A DNA stretch of 64,000 nt from Symbiodinium sp. CCMP2592 (Eukaryota > Sar > Dinophyceae > Suessiales > Symbiodiniaceae), in contig CAJNDT010005457.1 in assembly GCA_905221615.1 (NCBI GenBank), forward strand, positions 125,001 through 189,000, in the 5' to 3' direction. A program made the translations under genes and the position numbers. The notes under the pieces were generated by a model, which worked only from the letters and a program-made list of their open reading frames with translations, ran no database searches and was not told the DNA's origin. Shown piece by piece: positions 33,244 to 44,389 of the stretch. The first letter of the stretch is position 1. Each line of letters starts with the position of its first letter.

Positions 33244-33331
33244 CTTCCGGGAGCCGGCCCCAGCGCTGCATCTCCGGGCCGACTGGCTCCCCAGTCTCAA
33301 TCTTTGTCTCGTCCACGGCTCCTGCCTGAAC
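33244..33331 (-). CDS. Exon of the 33.8-33.2 kb gene
   Basis: Acceptor TTTTGCTGAG|GTT (or GTTCAGGCAG|GA, 10 nt later) and GC donor CCGGAAG|GC; 29 codons plus one base: VQAGAVDETKIETGEPVGPE then MQRWGRLPE. Unidentified. Confidence 0.65.
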
Positions 33332-33494
33332 CTCAGCAAAATTCAATGAGACCCCACTGAGTCGAAAAGAAGTCGGATCGAAGGAAGTCGTTCAACTATC
33401 GCCAGATATCGCAAGCCTGCAACCCCGACCCCCGGTTTGGTCAAGAGCTACTGAGTTGGGCAGACTCGAGACTGAACTCTCCCAGTGGACCTGC

Positions 33495-33628
33495 CTTGTC
33501 CGCAGAGAAGGCTTGCATTCGCGAGTCCAGCCAAGGGTTTCTGCTCGGATACCCAAAAGTCTATGCCTCCCGACTGCTCGTCCAGCTTTCTGACGGCTGC
33601 GATTTGTTGGAAGTCGTGACTGTTGCCT
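33495..33628 (-). CDS. Exon of the 33.8-33.2 kb gene
   Basis: GNSHDFQQIAAVRKLDEQSG, then GIDFWVSEQKPLAGLANASL and LCGQ, ending at GC donor GGACAAG|GC. The split base fits the later acceptor of the next exon. Unidentified. Confidence 0.65.
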
Positions 33629-33667
33629 CTTGTAGCTTTTGTTGTCACTAAAAGTAGTGAGCCGCGA

Positions 33668-33784
33668 CAGCTTTATCTGTGATGTCTTCGCAACAAAGGT
33701 TTGTCTGCAGCTCTGCAAGCTCGAAGATCGATGATGATCCTGCCGCTGTGGACAAATGTTGCAGGCAAAAGCTTTGTTTCACTG
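33668..33784 (-). CDS. Exon of the 33.8-33.2 kb gene
   Basis: Acceptor CCTGTTCGCAG|CA; frame VKQSFCLQHLSTAAGSSSIF then ELAELQTNLCCEDITDK. The 3' boundary is approximate. Confidence 0.62.
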
Positions 33785-34319
33785 CTGCGAACAGGATATC
33801 AAGATGCCACGACATGAAGCAACACAGAGATGCTCGATGGGTCACGGAGGCTCTTTTCCCTTCTTTCAGCTGAACTAAACGTATGCAAGAATTCGTTAGA
33901 ACTCCCCCCAAGATCAGCAAAGTGCCATAAGTGGCAAAGGAACGCATCTTCCTTGACCTGTTGGCTGCGGCCCCTTGCTGGGCTCCATGCTGATCCGCAG
34001 AAGGAGACAGACTATACAGCTGGTGCTAGAAATTAATGCTTTCAAACATCAAATTTATAGCTCTGGGGCTCACATCATGTAGGAGAAGAGCTGGACACGC
34101 CTCACCGCAGGCTTTGCAACTCCAACTCCCAACTCTCACTTGTGTGTCCCCACTGCCGGCTGAGTCCAAAAGGGATCCATGAATAGCTGAGCTCCCTGAG
34201 CTCTCTGCTCTAAAGGGTCTACTTGTCCGGAAGCTTCTCGGTTGGACATTTCCTGGAATCGGAAAGTGAGGCTCTCAGATCTCAGACTCAGACAGCGAAT
34301 TCGACATTGCAAACAGTTT

Positions 34320-34400
34320 GCATATATAATATACAATATAGTATAGTATAATGTATAATATGTTGTAATATTCAAACATATACATATATACATAATATCA
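34320..34400. repeat. AT-rich degenerate TATAATA tract
   Basis: About 80 bp of TATAATATAC/ATAGTATAG variants. Confidence 0.85.
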
Positions 34401-34659
34401 TGCCCTTCCAGCAGACAGGCAAAACAACCCTAAGCCTTCGCCTTCAAAGCGACTTAAACCCCACACGTCGTGATCCGATGCCCTATGCCTTTCTTCCTGA
34501 CAGTAGAAAAACACAAGCCAAATCAATAAAATGCAACAGTGCTGTGGTTGAAAGGTTCGGCGGTGCTTGCGGAATTCCAGTTTGCAGGGTCTTGTCTTGT
34601 GTCAAGCTATTGCTTCAAGCAGGTGTTGTTCGGTGTTCAATAGCTGTCCTGTTGTGTGT

Positions 34660-34935
34660 TTATTTCGTTCGTTCTTCGTGTGCAATGCAGTGATTATGTT
34701 CTCTGGGTTCTTTCTTCTGCTTGCCGCTTGACTCTGTTCTCTCGCGTTTGCTGATACTGGATCTGGGCTTCTTTTCTGATTCATCCTTAGCGCTTTCTTG
34801 AATGAGTTTATTCAATTCTTTGCATTGCTCTCCCTCTCTTGACAGGGTCGGTCCTTCCATCGTGCCCACCCACATAGCATAGCGCCCAGACCAAAACTGA
34901 TCAGCGCCCGCAGATCCTGGATCAACTAGTCTCAT
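34660..34935 (-). CDS. Highly charged 91-codon ORF
   Basis: MRLVDPGSAGADQFWSGRYA, then REGEQCKELNKLIQESAKDE and KKPRSSISKRERTESSGKQK, to a TAA. The Lys/Glu-rich second half predicts a disordered or helical tail. An in-frame TAG just upstream of the ATG suggests either a real start or an exon after GACAGTAG|. Low GC relative to other exons. Unidentified. Confidence 0.5.
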   Translation of the reverse strand: MRLVDPGSAGADQFWSGRYAMWVGTMEGPTLSREGEQCKELNKLIQESAKDESEKKPRSSISKRERTESSGKQKKEPREHNHCIAHEERTK

Positions 34936-34959
34936 CCACCTCTACTGTCACTGCTACTG

Positions 34960-35380
34960 CTCCTCCTCCTGCTGCTGCAACTCGACGACGACTGCTATTA
35001 CCACCACCACGTCGACGACTACTGACTGCTGCAAGCAGTTACCAGCACGACAATACGACTACGGGAACGACCATGGTGGCGGCGACGACGAAAACGATTA
35101 GGATCTGCTACCTGCTACTCCGACTTCCTAATTACTCGCTTCTACCTCCTCCCTCCTACCTCCGACTTCCTACCGACTACCCTGACCTGACTACCCACTA
35201 CCTCCTACACGCTGTCTATACTACTTCTAGCACACCACCCCTACGACTACGACCACCTACCACTACCACGACCACTACCGCAACCACTACCACTACCACT
35301 GCCACTACCCCTACCCCTCGCCCTATCCCTACCCGTACTGATAGTCCCAGTCCTAATCCTACTCACTGCTACTGCATCAG
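34960..35380. repeat. ACC/ACT/CTA trinucleotide-rich tract
   Basis: Imperfect CTACCACTACCACGACC-type repeats; poly-Thr and Ser-Gly frames are artefacts. Confidence 0.85.
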
Positions 35381-35585
35381 CATCATCTTCAGCATCAACA
35401 TTACTACCGATATGACATGTGGGCGATGTGGTTCCTAAATCCATTATGGGATACTAACAGTTTAATGCCTTGCATTACACCGTCACTGTCCAGTGCCGCC
35501 GTTGAAGGACCTTTGCAATTAGCCTATGCGGATTCCGATATGCAAGTGCAGTTTCGGGGTTCAGGTTCGCTGTCAAAACATCAAA

Positions 35586-35703
35586 TTTACCATAATATCT
35601 TGTTGCTAGAGTAACTGTCTCCGCTGCTCTAAGTCCACGTCAAGTTTACCAAAAAATCTTGTTGTTAGAGTAACTGTCTCCGCCGCTCTAAGTTCACGTC
35701 AAG
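35586..35703. repeat. Two tandem copies of a 59-bp unit
   Basis: TTTACC...TCTTGTTG(C/T)TAGAGTAACTGTCTCCGC(T/C)GCTCTAAGT(C/T)CACGTCAAG occurs at 35586-35644 and 35645-35703 with few differences. Confidence 0.92.
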
Positions 35704-37920
35704 TGTTAGCAACTGGCGGTCCTGGCGCATGTTACACCAGTCATAAGCACCCTCGGCTGCAAAACACGTCTCTTTCGTACTCCCTGGAGAGATAGAGCTG
35801 ACCTGGCGCAGCAGCAACAAGACAAGATGTTCTCCCAGCGGAACTGATGCCAAGAGTTTTCAACAGCACAAGCCAGAGCCGAGCAATCAGCAAAAGCGAC
35901 CAAAGGCAGTTCCTAAAGTCTAGGTCTGAGACGAAGCCGGTGCTCCGTGTCAGCACGCCCACGGGGGCCCACACACGAACACCGGCGGACCGTGCACTTG
36001 GTGAACCCATGCCACAGTTCAAGCACAAGCGTGGGCAGGAACTCGCGTGCATGCATATGCTGCGCACCGAGTGTGCTGCAACATGCTGAGATTAACTCGG
36101 TATGAACCGCAAGGACACCAGGAGCTGTAGCGATGAGTGCGGAATGTGAGACCACAACAAAGGGCAAGCAACACTGCTGCTCTGTGTCAGCGGAGACTGC
36201 CTGTCGCCTCCGGGACCCCGACCATGCGCAAGAGCCCGGAGGCAAAAACCTGGTTGGCATCAGCACAGCAGGAACCACATGTAGTAGCAGCAGTAGCAGC
36301 AGTAGCACTAGGGGTAGTCGCATTAATATCATGCGCAGGCGCAGGTGGAGCCGGGATGGGAATGGCCTTCGTGGGAACAGTGGAAGTGCTAGTCTCACCG
36401 CTAGCAGACGAAACAGTAGTAGGAGGAGAAGTCGAAGTGTGGGTGTGAGTGGTAGAGGAACAGAAGTGGGAGTCGGCGTCGTCGCCGCAGTCGTAGTAGT
36501 AATGAAAGTTACTGAGTAGTAAGTAGGGTAGTCGTAGCAGTAGTGGTAGCAGCAATACGCGCGGTTGCTGAGGAGGAGAAGGTGGAGGAGGAGGCACCAG
36601 TATCATCATCCTGATCGGTGTGCATGCTCTTGTCGTTATTCCTCAAGGGTGTCGCATTCGCATCGAGGGTTTCAAGTGCAAAGGAAGGCGATCCAGATCT
36701 CATATGCCAGCGTCTTGGAGGGGGTAGCTGTTAGCATCTACAAGAAAATTTTCGATGCAGCTCACGCGGGAAGCAAGAACGGATACAGCTGAAACCAAGA
36801 AGCCAACTTCTCTGAGGTGCAAGCCATGGCTAGTGCCACGGAGACGTAAAGCGGCAAGCCGAGATCGGCGGCACCCTGTGGATGTTCGATTCGGTTGGCT
36901 TCCATGGCAACATGTCCGGCGTGTCGTTGCTTTGCCAGCCCCGTGGGCTGCAATCGCACTTCTGGATATTGCACACGCCTGAGAAGTTTCTCAAGACATG
37001 CCTTCGTACATCAGCATGAGACCAAGCCACGACCAGATGCCCTCTCCGACACTCTGTAAGCATTGACCGCCCTTGCAGAACATGGACACCCCTTACACAA
37101 CCGTCCTGAAAGCAGGCATCCAAAGACGACTGTCTTGGTGAAGCAGGGGTCATCGTGTATGAATCTCGAGGGCCTGGCAGGAACAGTCCAAAGTATCTTG
37201 GGTTGTCGAGTCATGCAGGGTTTCCGACGGGTCAAGACTTGAGGGGCGTTAGAGTTAGGACACTTAGGAACAGAGTCAACTCATTGTCTGTTTACTGTGA
37301 GTTTTCATCTGCCCGTTTTGCATTTGGAACACCCTCTCAGGCATAAACACTGGCACTGGCCCTCACAGGCAAAGTTATGCGACCTAGGCATGTCGCATGT
37401 GATTCGCTCAAGAGCTTCCAGCCACCCTGCACCCAAACCGGAAACAGAAAGCCATCAAATCCAGCGGCTTCCCGGAGCCCCCGGAGTTAGCAGCGAGCGT
37501 GGTACAGTAGAGTTCGTGGAGTTGGTTTCAGGGTTCTGGCTATCAGGGCGAAGCACTACTGGACATGCTGCGGGACTGCAAGGTGAAGGCCGTGCTTCTA
37601 CCATCCCACGGGATGCGACGAAAACTTCTTGGGCTCTAGGTCTCTAGGTTTTTCGCTGAAGCATTTTCGGGCTCCGAGCAAATGGCGCAAGCATCCCTTA
37701 AAGGAACTCAGATTCTGGCTTTGAGGCGGTTTGCGGCCCAGTGGCACTCAATCCCTGCTGCGCATAGAGTGCTTTCGATGCGGTCTCGGCGCGGAGGTGG
37801 CTATTGGGATACTGCTGTGTTATAGAGTCATTCAGGCTGACTGAGGATTCTGACTACAAAATCATGTCGCACCGTTGCGTGTCGCTTCGGGGCAAGTTGC
37901 CGAGACTGCTGTCACAAAGA
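35704..37920. other. Repeats and weak exon candidates
   Basis: AGC/AGT triplets at 36275-36310 and 36400-36600. Minus-strand candidates: STKETCFAAEGAYDWCNMRQ (about 35,730), FALETLDANATPLRNNDKSM (about 36,650) and VHVLQGRSMLTECRRGHLVV (about 37,050). None has a secure splice frame. A plus-strand frame at 37297-37647 is also unsupported. Confidence 0.35.
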
Positions 37921-37934
37921 CACAACGTCACGTT

Positions 37935-38130
37935 TCCATGAGGGGCAGGTGGCAAGCGAGGTCGCGCACGCCGAGGGCGAGGGCGTTTCTTCTATGAGAT
38001 CCCTGCGCACAGGGGCCAACTGCCGAAAATCTGCAACAGCTTCGCATGTCTTGACGTGAGAACTTGGGCTGGGAAAGGAAGGCAGCGTGGAATCTAAAGT
38101 CGAAGTCTTGTTGCCCAGGCCTGGCTGGAA
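37935..38130 (-). CDS. Probable exon, unidentified
   Basis: Frame with PSSHVKTCEAVADFRQLAPV, then RRDLIEETPSPSACATSLAT, to a stop. The other minus frame is open but Phe/Arg-rich and less convincing. Boundaries approximate. Confidence 0.45.
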
Positions 38131-38355
38131 AGCCTTTCTTTTTCAAACCCGTGAAGGGAGCCGCTTCTGGAGCAGTGGCAGCGAGGCGTACAGCCTCCCT
38201 CTGCCTGCCACAAAGTCACGGAAAAGCAACGAGCATTGCAGCTTTGTCTCCTCTCACTGTAGAGCCATGGCTACTTCCTCTCGGCCTTGAAAACCATGTC
38301 TGTCACCCTAAAACCCCAGGCCCTCTGGCACCTGGCTCGAGTGCAGCACCTTCTG

Positions 38356-38589
38356 TCAGGTAATGGAGGCTAACTCTGAGCCTTCTGTTGGCGGCGAAGT
38401 GCTGAATGGAATGCCCGGTAGAACTCCGAAAAAGTAGACAATAAAGCAGAACGTCTGCTGCCCAGCATTGCCTTCGACCTCCTCTGCAGTCCCTGTTATG
38501 GAGACACAGCTGCCCCCCCGCGTGCGCATATGATGTAGCAGATCAAAGCTGACAGTGTTTTTGAGCGCCTTCTTCGGCTTTTTTCTCAA
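38356..38589 (-). CDS. Probable exon, unidentified
   Basis: KKPKKALKNTVSFDLLHHMR, then GGSCVSITGTAEEVEGNAGQ, QTFCFIVYFFGVLPGIPF and a stop after SELASIT. An overlapping frame at its start (VEKKAEEGAQKHCQ) leaves the 5' boundary ambiguous. Confidence 0.5.
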   Translation of the reverse strand: MRKKPKKALKNTVSFDLLHHMRTRGGSCVSITGTAEEVEGNAGQQTFCFIVYFFGVLPGIPFSTSPPTEGSELASIT

Positions 38590-39451
38590 CAGCTACGTAA
38601 GTTCATATGAGTAACTGCCTCGCCGGTGAAACGATCTAGACAGAGCATGTGGCGCTGGCTGTACTCAGACATCAGCTCGCAAGGTGAGTATGGTGGACTG
38701 GGTGAGCCTGATAGGGCCTCACCCTGGTCCATGGCCGCGCACCAGGCATTGTGCCCGAGCTGCAGCAGAGGGCATCAGAGGTCCTCCAAATTCTCGTATT
38801 CTTCGAGTGCTCGAGCCTCGACATTGTGCAGCACTTGAAGAGGCAGCTCGCATGCAGTCAAGGCCCAACCTCTCCGAATCTTCCTCATGAACACGATAGA
38901 AGCCGCGACATCAGAAAAAATCTGAAGCCTTCTAAGTTCCCAAATCTTGCAAGGTCAGGGAAGCCGTTTGCGGTTGGCGATGCCCACCGGGGCTCCCACC
39001 ACAACAGCGGCATCGAGCTCGATGCAGCCCTCCGAGCCGGTTGGGGCACTGGTGTCACACACGGGATGCTCTGAGACACTTCCACTCAAGCCTCTGAGGT
39101 GCCAGGAGCTGAAATTCTGTTGCGGAAGTGGCGACCTTGAAATCGCAGACAAGCAATCAACGACAAAGGGAAAACTGTGCTGCTTTCGAAAGGATGTATC
39201 TCTGTTCGGGATGCGGTCAAGTCCGAAGACTTTAGAACATCGCCAGCTAGGGGCGCGGCAGTGGAACGCGCACTGCTGCAGGATGTGCATTGCACTTCCG
39301 TTTTCTCGGCGGCAGCTTTCGAATTGGGGCTTAACTCACTTGGGCATCCTGTTCATGGTAATTGCAGGATCGTGTGCATCATCAAGAATAGCCAGCATGA
39401 GCTTCGACGATTCTTGCACCGCAGGACTTAGAAAATGCTCGTGCAAAGCCA

Positions 39452-39606
39452 TCAGGCCTCAATCACGGAACCCTCGCCAACCCGCAACTCCATCTCCCCA
39501 CCTTCGTCGATGTCGCGACGGGTACGCTGGCTGACCAGCCTACAGAAGCATTCGTGGGTCTGCTTGTCCAACTCTACCCGAACACGAAAGTACAGGCTCT
39601 GTCGCC
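39452..39606 (-). CDS. Exon 3 (terminal) of the acidic NLS-protein gene
   Basis: Acceptor GGAGGCAG|GG opens RQSLYFRVRVELDKQTHECF, then RRDIDEGGEMELRVGEGSVI, ending EA and TGA at 39452. Alternating hydrophobic residues in the first part suggest beta strands. The 63-nt intron before it is GC-AG and contains a stop in this frame. Confidence 0.82.
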
Positions 39607-39669
39607 CTGCCTCCGTGCCAGCACATCCACCGCAGTTTCGATGGCACGCACGTCACGGAGGTTTGGAGC

Positions 39670-39972
39670 CCGGCGCAGTTTCCGGGGCCTCAGTGCAGAC
39701 ACAGAATCTTCCTCTTCGGGATGAATCAAAACTGCTGCTCAGTTCAAATTGGAGCACGCTCTCGATGGCTCTCGATGGCTGACGGCTTTCGGGCTCAGAT
39801 TCGAGGCAATGCCTGAAGCCCCAAGGCACCAGCTCTTCTTCCTCATCTTCTTCATCAATGTCGACGGTCTGGGACCTCTTCCTTTTCAGAGAGGTGCCAC
39901 CATCATTGTCCTCGCGGCGTGAAACTTGAAAGGTTACCCGGCCATAGGCTCCTGGCCTTTGCTTGCCCGCGG
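39670..39972 (-). CDS. Exon 2 of the acidic NLS-protein gene
   Basis: Acceptor TTTGTATCGCAG|CC and GC donor GCGCCGG|GC bound 303 nt. The sequence runs AGKQRPGAYGRVTFQVSRRE, then LKRKRSQTVDIDEEDEEEEL, then SRAIESVLQFELSSSFDSSR. KRKR followed by the acidic block DIDEEDEEEE suggests a nuclear protein (nuclear import inferred). Both junctions keep frame. Confidence 0.85.
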
Positions 39973-40081
39973 CTGCGATACAAACCGTGAACGGAAGATC
40001 ATCATCCCATGTTGCATGTTGCACAGCAATGACACACGACCTGCCTGTAGAAGTTGGAGGATACATGCACGCTGCGCGAGC

Positions 40082-40172
40082 CTGAGCTATCTGCACATTC
40101 TCGGCAGCGCATCGGCAGCCTTGGTATTTTCATTCGCTTTGGATTCTTGCTAGAATCTTCCTCCGAGGACAT
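40082..40172 (-). CDS. Exon 1 of the acidic NLS-protein gene, with start codon
   Basis: ATG at 40172 opens MSSEEDSSKNPKRMKIPRLP then MRCRECADSS, ending at GC donor AGCTCAG|GC; 30 codons plus one base. The full model (91+303+155 nt, introns 109 and 63 nt, both GC-AG) gives 182 residues. The frame is open further upstream, so an earlier start is possible; AG dinucleotides about 40 nt upstream could accept a spliced leader. No known family. Confidence 0.78.
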
Positions 40173-40462
40173 GACGTGTTCTGTCGCATCGTGTAAAAGG
40201 CATCGGGTCTCTCTGTAGCTGTGGGTCCGGCTGCGTGCAGGTGAAGCCGGCTCCAACCTGGCCAAGCCGCAACGTCTCTCCCATCTCTACCACTCGGGCC
40301 GGGCCCCTGGAACCCTCCGGGTGCCCGCACGTTGGGGCGGCCGATCCCGGCGCCGTGGTACTCACCGTCGGCTCGCTGAAGCCTGGGAGCAGAGAGGTCT
40401 GGGCCCTCACTGCGGCGATTGCTAGCACTTGGACTTCGCACAGATCTCCCGCATCCGGGGAC

Positions 40463-40507
40463 CCTGCGCTTCAGCAGCTTACGACGGCTCTCTCTTTCCT
40501 TGACAGC
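40463..40507 (-). CDS. Basic microexon, 15 codons
   Basis: Acceptor CCATCTTTGCAG|GCT and donor CGCAGG|GTCCCC bound AVKERESRRKLLKRR in phase 0. A following exon (GPDLSAPRLQRAD) ending at CGACG|GTGAGT near 40,370 is plausible. It could be upstream coding for the acidic protein or a separate gene. Confidence 0.6.
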
Positions 40508-40724
40508 CTGCAAAGATGGCGGCTCCGTACGGCTGGGATAGGAGGCTGTCTGTTCTACGCTAACCAGGCAAGCTCGGAAAAAATACACATCAGAACTAGC
40601 TAAACCCCATGTAGACGCTGGTTCTAAGAAGCGCAGAGCGGAGCGAAAGGTGAGGCGAGCGCTTCCGCCCTGCTCACTAGCGTGCACGCCCCGCACGCGA
40701 GCACTGCACGAACGGACGCACGCA

Positions 40725-40965
40725 CATGCAATTCGTTCATTCAGTCATTCGTTCATTCATTCCTTCACTTCTTTAGTCAATCAGGCAGCCAGCCAGCCAG
40801 CCAGCCAGTCAGTCAGTCAGTCATGCATTCCTTCGTTCATTCCTTCATTCATTCCTGCATTAATTCCTTCATTCCTTCGTTCTTTTATTCGTATTCAGTC
40901 ATACTCATGTGTATATATATATATATATATACATGTGTATATGTGTGTGTGTGAGCATATATGAA
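40725..40965. repeat. CATT/CAGC tetranucleotide and TA/TG microsatellites
   Basis: CATTCGTTCATTCATTCC, CAGCCAGCCAGC, CAGTCAGTCAGT and further CATTCCTT units to about 40885, then an AT run and TGTGTG. Confidence 0.95.
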
Positions 40966-41558
40966 CTAGACACTTTCACGCACAAAAAATACTAGCCAAT
41001 CGCCATGGAACAAGCAGATGCCGGCAGCAAACGCATGCAGGCACCACGGACGAACAAACACAGACACAGACAATCATACATGCGCACATATATCTGTAGA
41101 GGGCTGCGGGGCTTAAAAGCAAGTTGTACAGAAGTCATAACCGGCTTGCAACATTATTGCAACCTTGTTACAAGCACCTATAAGTTTAGCTAAGTTGGTG
41201 GGAGCTGATTTTTTCGTTGTAACTGCTTGTATGGCATATAAGCTCTTAGCAAAGTTTAGCTGAACTTGCATTCTCTTGTCAGTGACTAGAATTTGTTACA
41301 AAAAGTTAAGAAAAGTGAACATAAACACTTTCATAAATCATCAGAATATGAAGCAAGGGTTTGAGTGAGAAACATCTCTCGCAAATAGTAGCTGCTTGGT
41401 ATCGCAGCTTCGGTGTCACTTTCAGCCTCCAGCGGGCAGGGGGGTGGCGGGGCCGACAATCAAAAGCAATGTTCATGTCTGCGCAAGAACGCAGGAGGTG
41501 CGTGCATGGAAGGCGCACAGGAGGGCAGTGTCGCCCTTCCTTGGGCATGCTATGGACC

Positions 41559-41692
41559 GCGCAGTGTCGCGCAGTGTCGGGGTCAGGGTCCTTGAGAGGG
41601 TTACGGTTACTACTTCCTTGCAGTGTTGATAGGTTTCTGCCATGCAAACGCTGCATTTCCACGCGCAGTGTCGCGCAGTGCCGCGCAGTGTA
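41559..41692. repeat. GCGCAGTGTC decamer copies in two clusters
   Basis: Two adjacent copies at 41559-41578 and three (GCGCAGTGTC, GCGCAGTGCC, GCGCAGTGTA) at 41663-41692, with a related GGCAGTGTCGCCC at 41524. Confidence 0.85.
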
Positions 41693-42335
41693 GTGCGTGC
41701 GCTTGCCGACGTTGCATGGACATCATACCTATTGGCATACGTCTCTGTAGTTCTGTAGATATGTATACAAAGACATATAATCACGGAAAGTTGCCACCAT
41801 CCAGCGAGCGCCGTGCGCTATCCCTTGTAGGGAAAACGCCAAGACCCCAGCTCAATATCCTGTTTTTCAGCTGTCTGGCTAGCTTCCCCTGAACCTAGGA
41901 AACGAAGGTAGAAACAAACTGTAGAATAAGTTAACTTAACTTACAAAAAAGATACAAAAGCTTAGCTCATATTTATAACCTGACTTATATGTATTTATAC
42001 CCCCGGTTCATTCAATATGTCTTTGCTAAATACAGTATAACTCCTTTTAAGCCCCGTGGCCCTCTACAGTATCATATTATCACTACTATATGCACGCATA
42101 CACACATGTACACACTCGTGCAATCATGCTCGCACGTAGATGTACACACACGCACTGAGACAGACAACGCAAGTATGCGCTGCAGACACCGAATCTTTTG
42201 ATGGTCTAGGAATGCAGCTTGTCAAGATTTGACAAGATGATGTAGCGTCTATTGGCTTGCCCCCCTCCAGTGTGGACACATGCCGATGTGTAAAGAAACA
42301 GGGAATGTATGGTAGCTCGGGACCCAGTACGGTAC

Positions 42336-42450
42336 CAAGAGTCTTCAACAAAACCGCATGCCGCACGTCTGCTTCAGCGGCAAAGGCCTGCTTACGCTGC
42401 ATACGCACCGCTTCCTTCAAGGCTCGCCCTGCCTGCTTCGGCTGAAAGCC
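42336..42450 (-). CDS. Exon, unidentified helical protein
   Basis: Acceptor AAGGGAG|GGC and donor CTCTTG|GTACCG bound 38 codons plus one base: GFQPKQAGRALKEAVRMQRK, then QAFAAEADVRHAVLLKTL. Strong amphipathic helix. Confidence 0.72.
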
Positions 42451-42902
42451 CTCCCTTGGGAGGGGGGGCAGTCTGTAGTCATTCCTGGGAGCAGCAAGTA
42501 CAGGCAAGCACGCGACACCAGACCACGCAGTACCCTGCAGGTACGCGAGTTCGTATTGACTACCACGCATGGACAGGGTTCTGCTAATTCATTTAATTCA
42601 CTTCATCCATCTGCTGAGTGAACCAAGTATTTCCAAGAATCATGCACTCAGCCGATCTCAGCCGACTCAACTTGGGCGCAGCATGTGCGACAAACGTCTT
42701 CCTGCACGAAGCTGGGCCGCGTGCAAGAGAAGAAAGGTTTCCTTGGCTTCGATGTGTAGGCACGACAGAGAATGGTCAGAGTTGCAGGTTGCAGGGCTTT
42801 CAGTCACCAAAGGTCCTAGGTCCTAGTTGATAAGCCGGCGAGGCACTGCGACCATCATCGCCATGCGGGCGAGGTAGCCCTCCGTGCCGAGGCCACCCAG
42901 GC

Positions 42903-43019
42903 CTCCGTTGGGTTGTCGCCGTCACGGCGAAGTTTTCGAGGCATCGACATGCGGCCCTCGCACTGCTCTTTGAGCCCAGAACCCTTCTTCTTCAAGGCAA
43001 AGTCCAATTCTGATCCTGC
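42903..43019 (-). CDS. Exon, unidentified
   Basis: Acceptor GCGATGCCAG|GCA and GC donor ACGGAG|GC bound 39 phase-0 codons: AGSELDFALKKKGSGLKEQC, then EGRMSMPRKLRRDGDNPTE. Beyond the donor another frame (GGLGGLGTEGYLARMAMMVA) is open to a stop and might be a retained or alternative end. Confidence 0.72.
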
Positions 43020-43171
43020 CTGGCATCGCTGAAAGGAAACGCCTTGCTCTGGCGTGCAGATGTGGCTTCTCGCCACGTTGCCATGGATCAAAGCCCGGCC
43101 CATGATGCATCTGGATTGGGGTGCCAGGCCTTCCAGTGCGGCGCGGGTCCATGCCTCGAAACTGCTGAAGA

Positions 43172-43296
43172 TTGTGGGAAAATGCAATGCCGGGATCCTG
43201 TCTCAGCACCACGGAGAGCTGCACGACAGGGCCTTGCCCGTTTGCAGACAGAGCCGGGCGCCCGCACTCTCGGAAGCGCAGCCGCAACACGCCTGC
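43172..43296 (-). CDS. Probable exon, unidentified
   Basis: LRLRFRECGRPALSANGQGP, then VVQLSVVLRQDPGIAFSHNL and QQF before GC donor TTTCGAG|GC. Left boundary approximate. Confidence 0.5.
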
Positions 43297-43394
43297 ACAC
43301 AGGTCAGACTCCGGTACGTTTCAGCCTCGAGACATGTATACTATATACTGTTTACTGAATTTTGCTTTTGACTGGCAATGCCCTTGAGCAGCTT

Positions 43395-43600
43395 TCTGGG
43401 CGCTACACACCCTTCCCTGTCCAGGCCCCGTGAGCCTCGGCCCGGTAGCGCCGGAGAGCAGCGCAGGGCCCACCATAGCCCGGCCTCGGCGCCAGGCATC
43501 GAAATCAAAGATCTGACGTGTCCCGGTAGGACCTAGGAAGGCGTTTGGTGCTTTATTGGCTTTGCCACACTTTGCCAAGAGCTGCCGAGCCACCACTCCT
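43395..43600 (-). CDS. Probable exon, unidentified
   Basis: ARQLLAKCGKANKAPNAFLG, then PTGTRQIFDFDAWRRGRAMV and GPALLSGATGPRLTGPGQ. Boundaries approximate; probably linked to 42903-43019. Confidence 0.52.
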
Positions 43601-43665
43601 TGGCCGCTTGGGTCTGTTCCGCTCCGCCTCCAGACAAAGTGAGCGAAGGTAGTAGCAGCTAGATG

Positions 43666-43985
43666 TCACCACAACACCAATCGAGCTCCGATTCGTTCGC
43701 AGAGGGCGCAGCCAACTGGCAAGCCCAGGAGGCACTGGCACGTCTCCAGGAGGGTCCTTCCGCACAGCTCACCGGACAGTGTCATTAGGCAACATGCCCC
43801 AACAATCCTGTAATCTTCGCAACCCACATCCCTTGACGGCCGGAGGGGCCCTGTTTTGGATATCAACTTGATTGAAGCGCAAGGCAAATCCATCGGATTC
43901 AAGAAGATCACGCCGGACCCAGGAACCTTCACCGTCGCGGAGACCGTGGGATTTAGAAGTATTTCTGAGTCTTTCAACTTCCCAG
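43666..43985 (-). CDS. Probable exon, unidentified
   Basis: LKDSEILLNPTVSATVKVPG, then SGVIFLNPMDLPCASIKLIS and GCEDYRIVGACCLMTLSGEL, to a stop after ARLVLW. Acceptor CTGGGAAG|TTG. One of the longest continuous protein-like frames on this strand. A donor inside (near GATTACAG) is possible. Confidence 0.55.
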
Positions 43986-44389
43986 CTTAGGGGGCGGTCC
44001 CAACTTCACGGAAACGCTCCTCAAAAATCTCGCCCCGGTATGCCGCAAACACACAGCTTTTGCATCCAGACACTAATATACTCCAACCTCATCCCTGGAC
44101 ATACGAATCAGCGGTTGGCTGGCGCCGAGAACATTTGCTGCTGCAGTCCGAGTCCTGGAGAGCCATCCACTTGATGTCAAACACGGCAGGAAAATGCCTG
44201 CAAAAACAAGAGCTCATGGAAGCCATCCTTTCCGCGGCGCTCTTCCTTGCCTCAACCATGCATCTGAGAAGACTGCAACATCTGTCGGCCTGCAGAGGCA
44301 AAGTTCAAACTGCGCTCATCTTCGGATACAGGGGAGTCAACGGCGCGCCAAAAAGATGACCGGGTTTCTGATTTTGCGGCAAAAGAGAA

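Noticed and set aside
38947..39534. 195-codon plus-strand frame
   Set aside because: It overlaps the strongly supported minus-strand exon at 39452-39606 on the opposite strand and has no splice or motif support.
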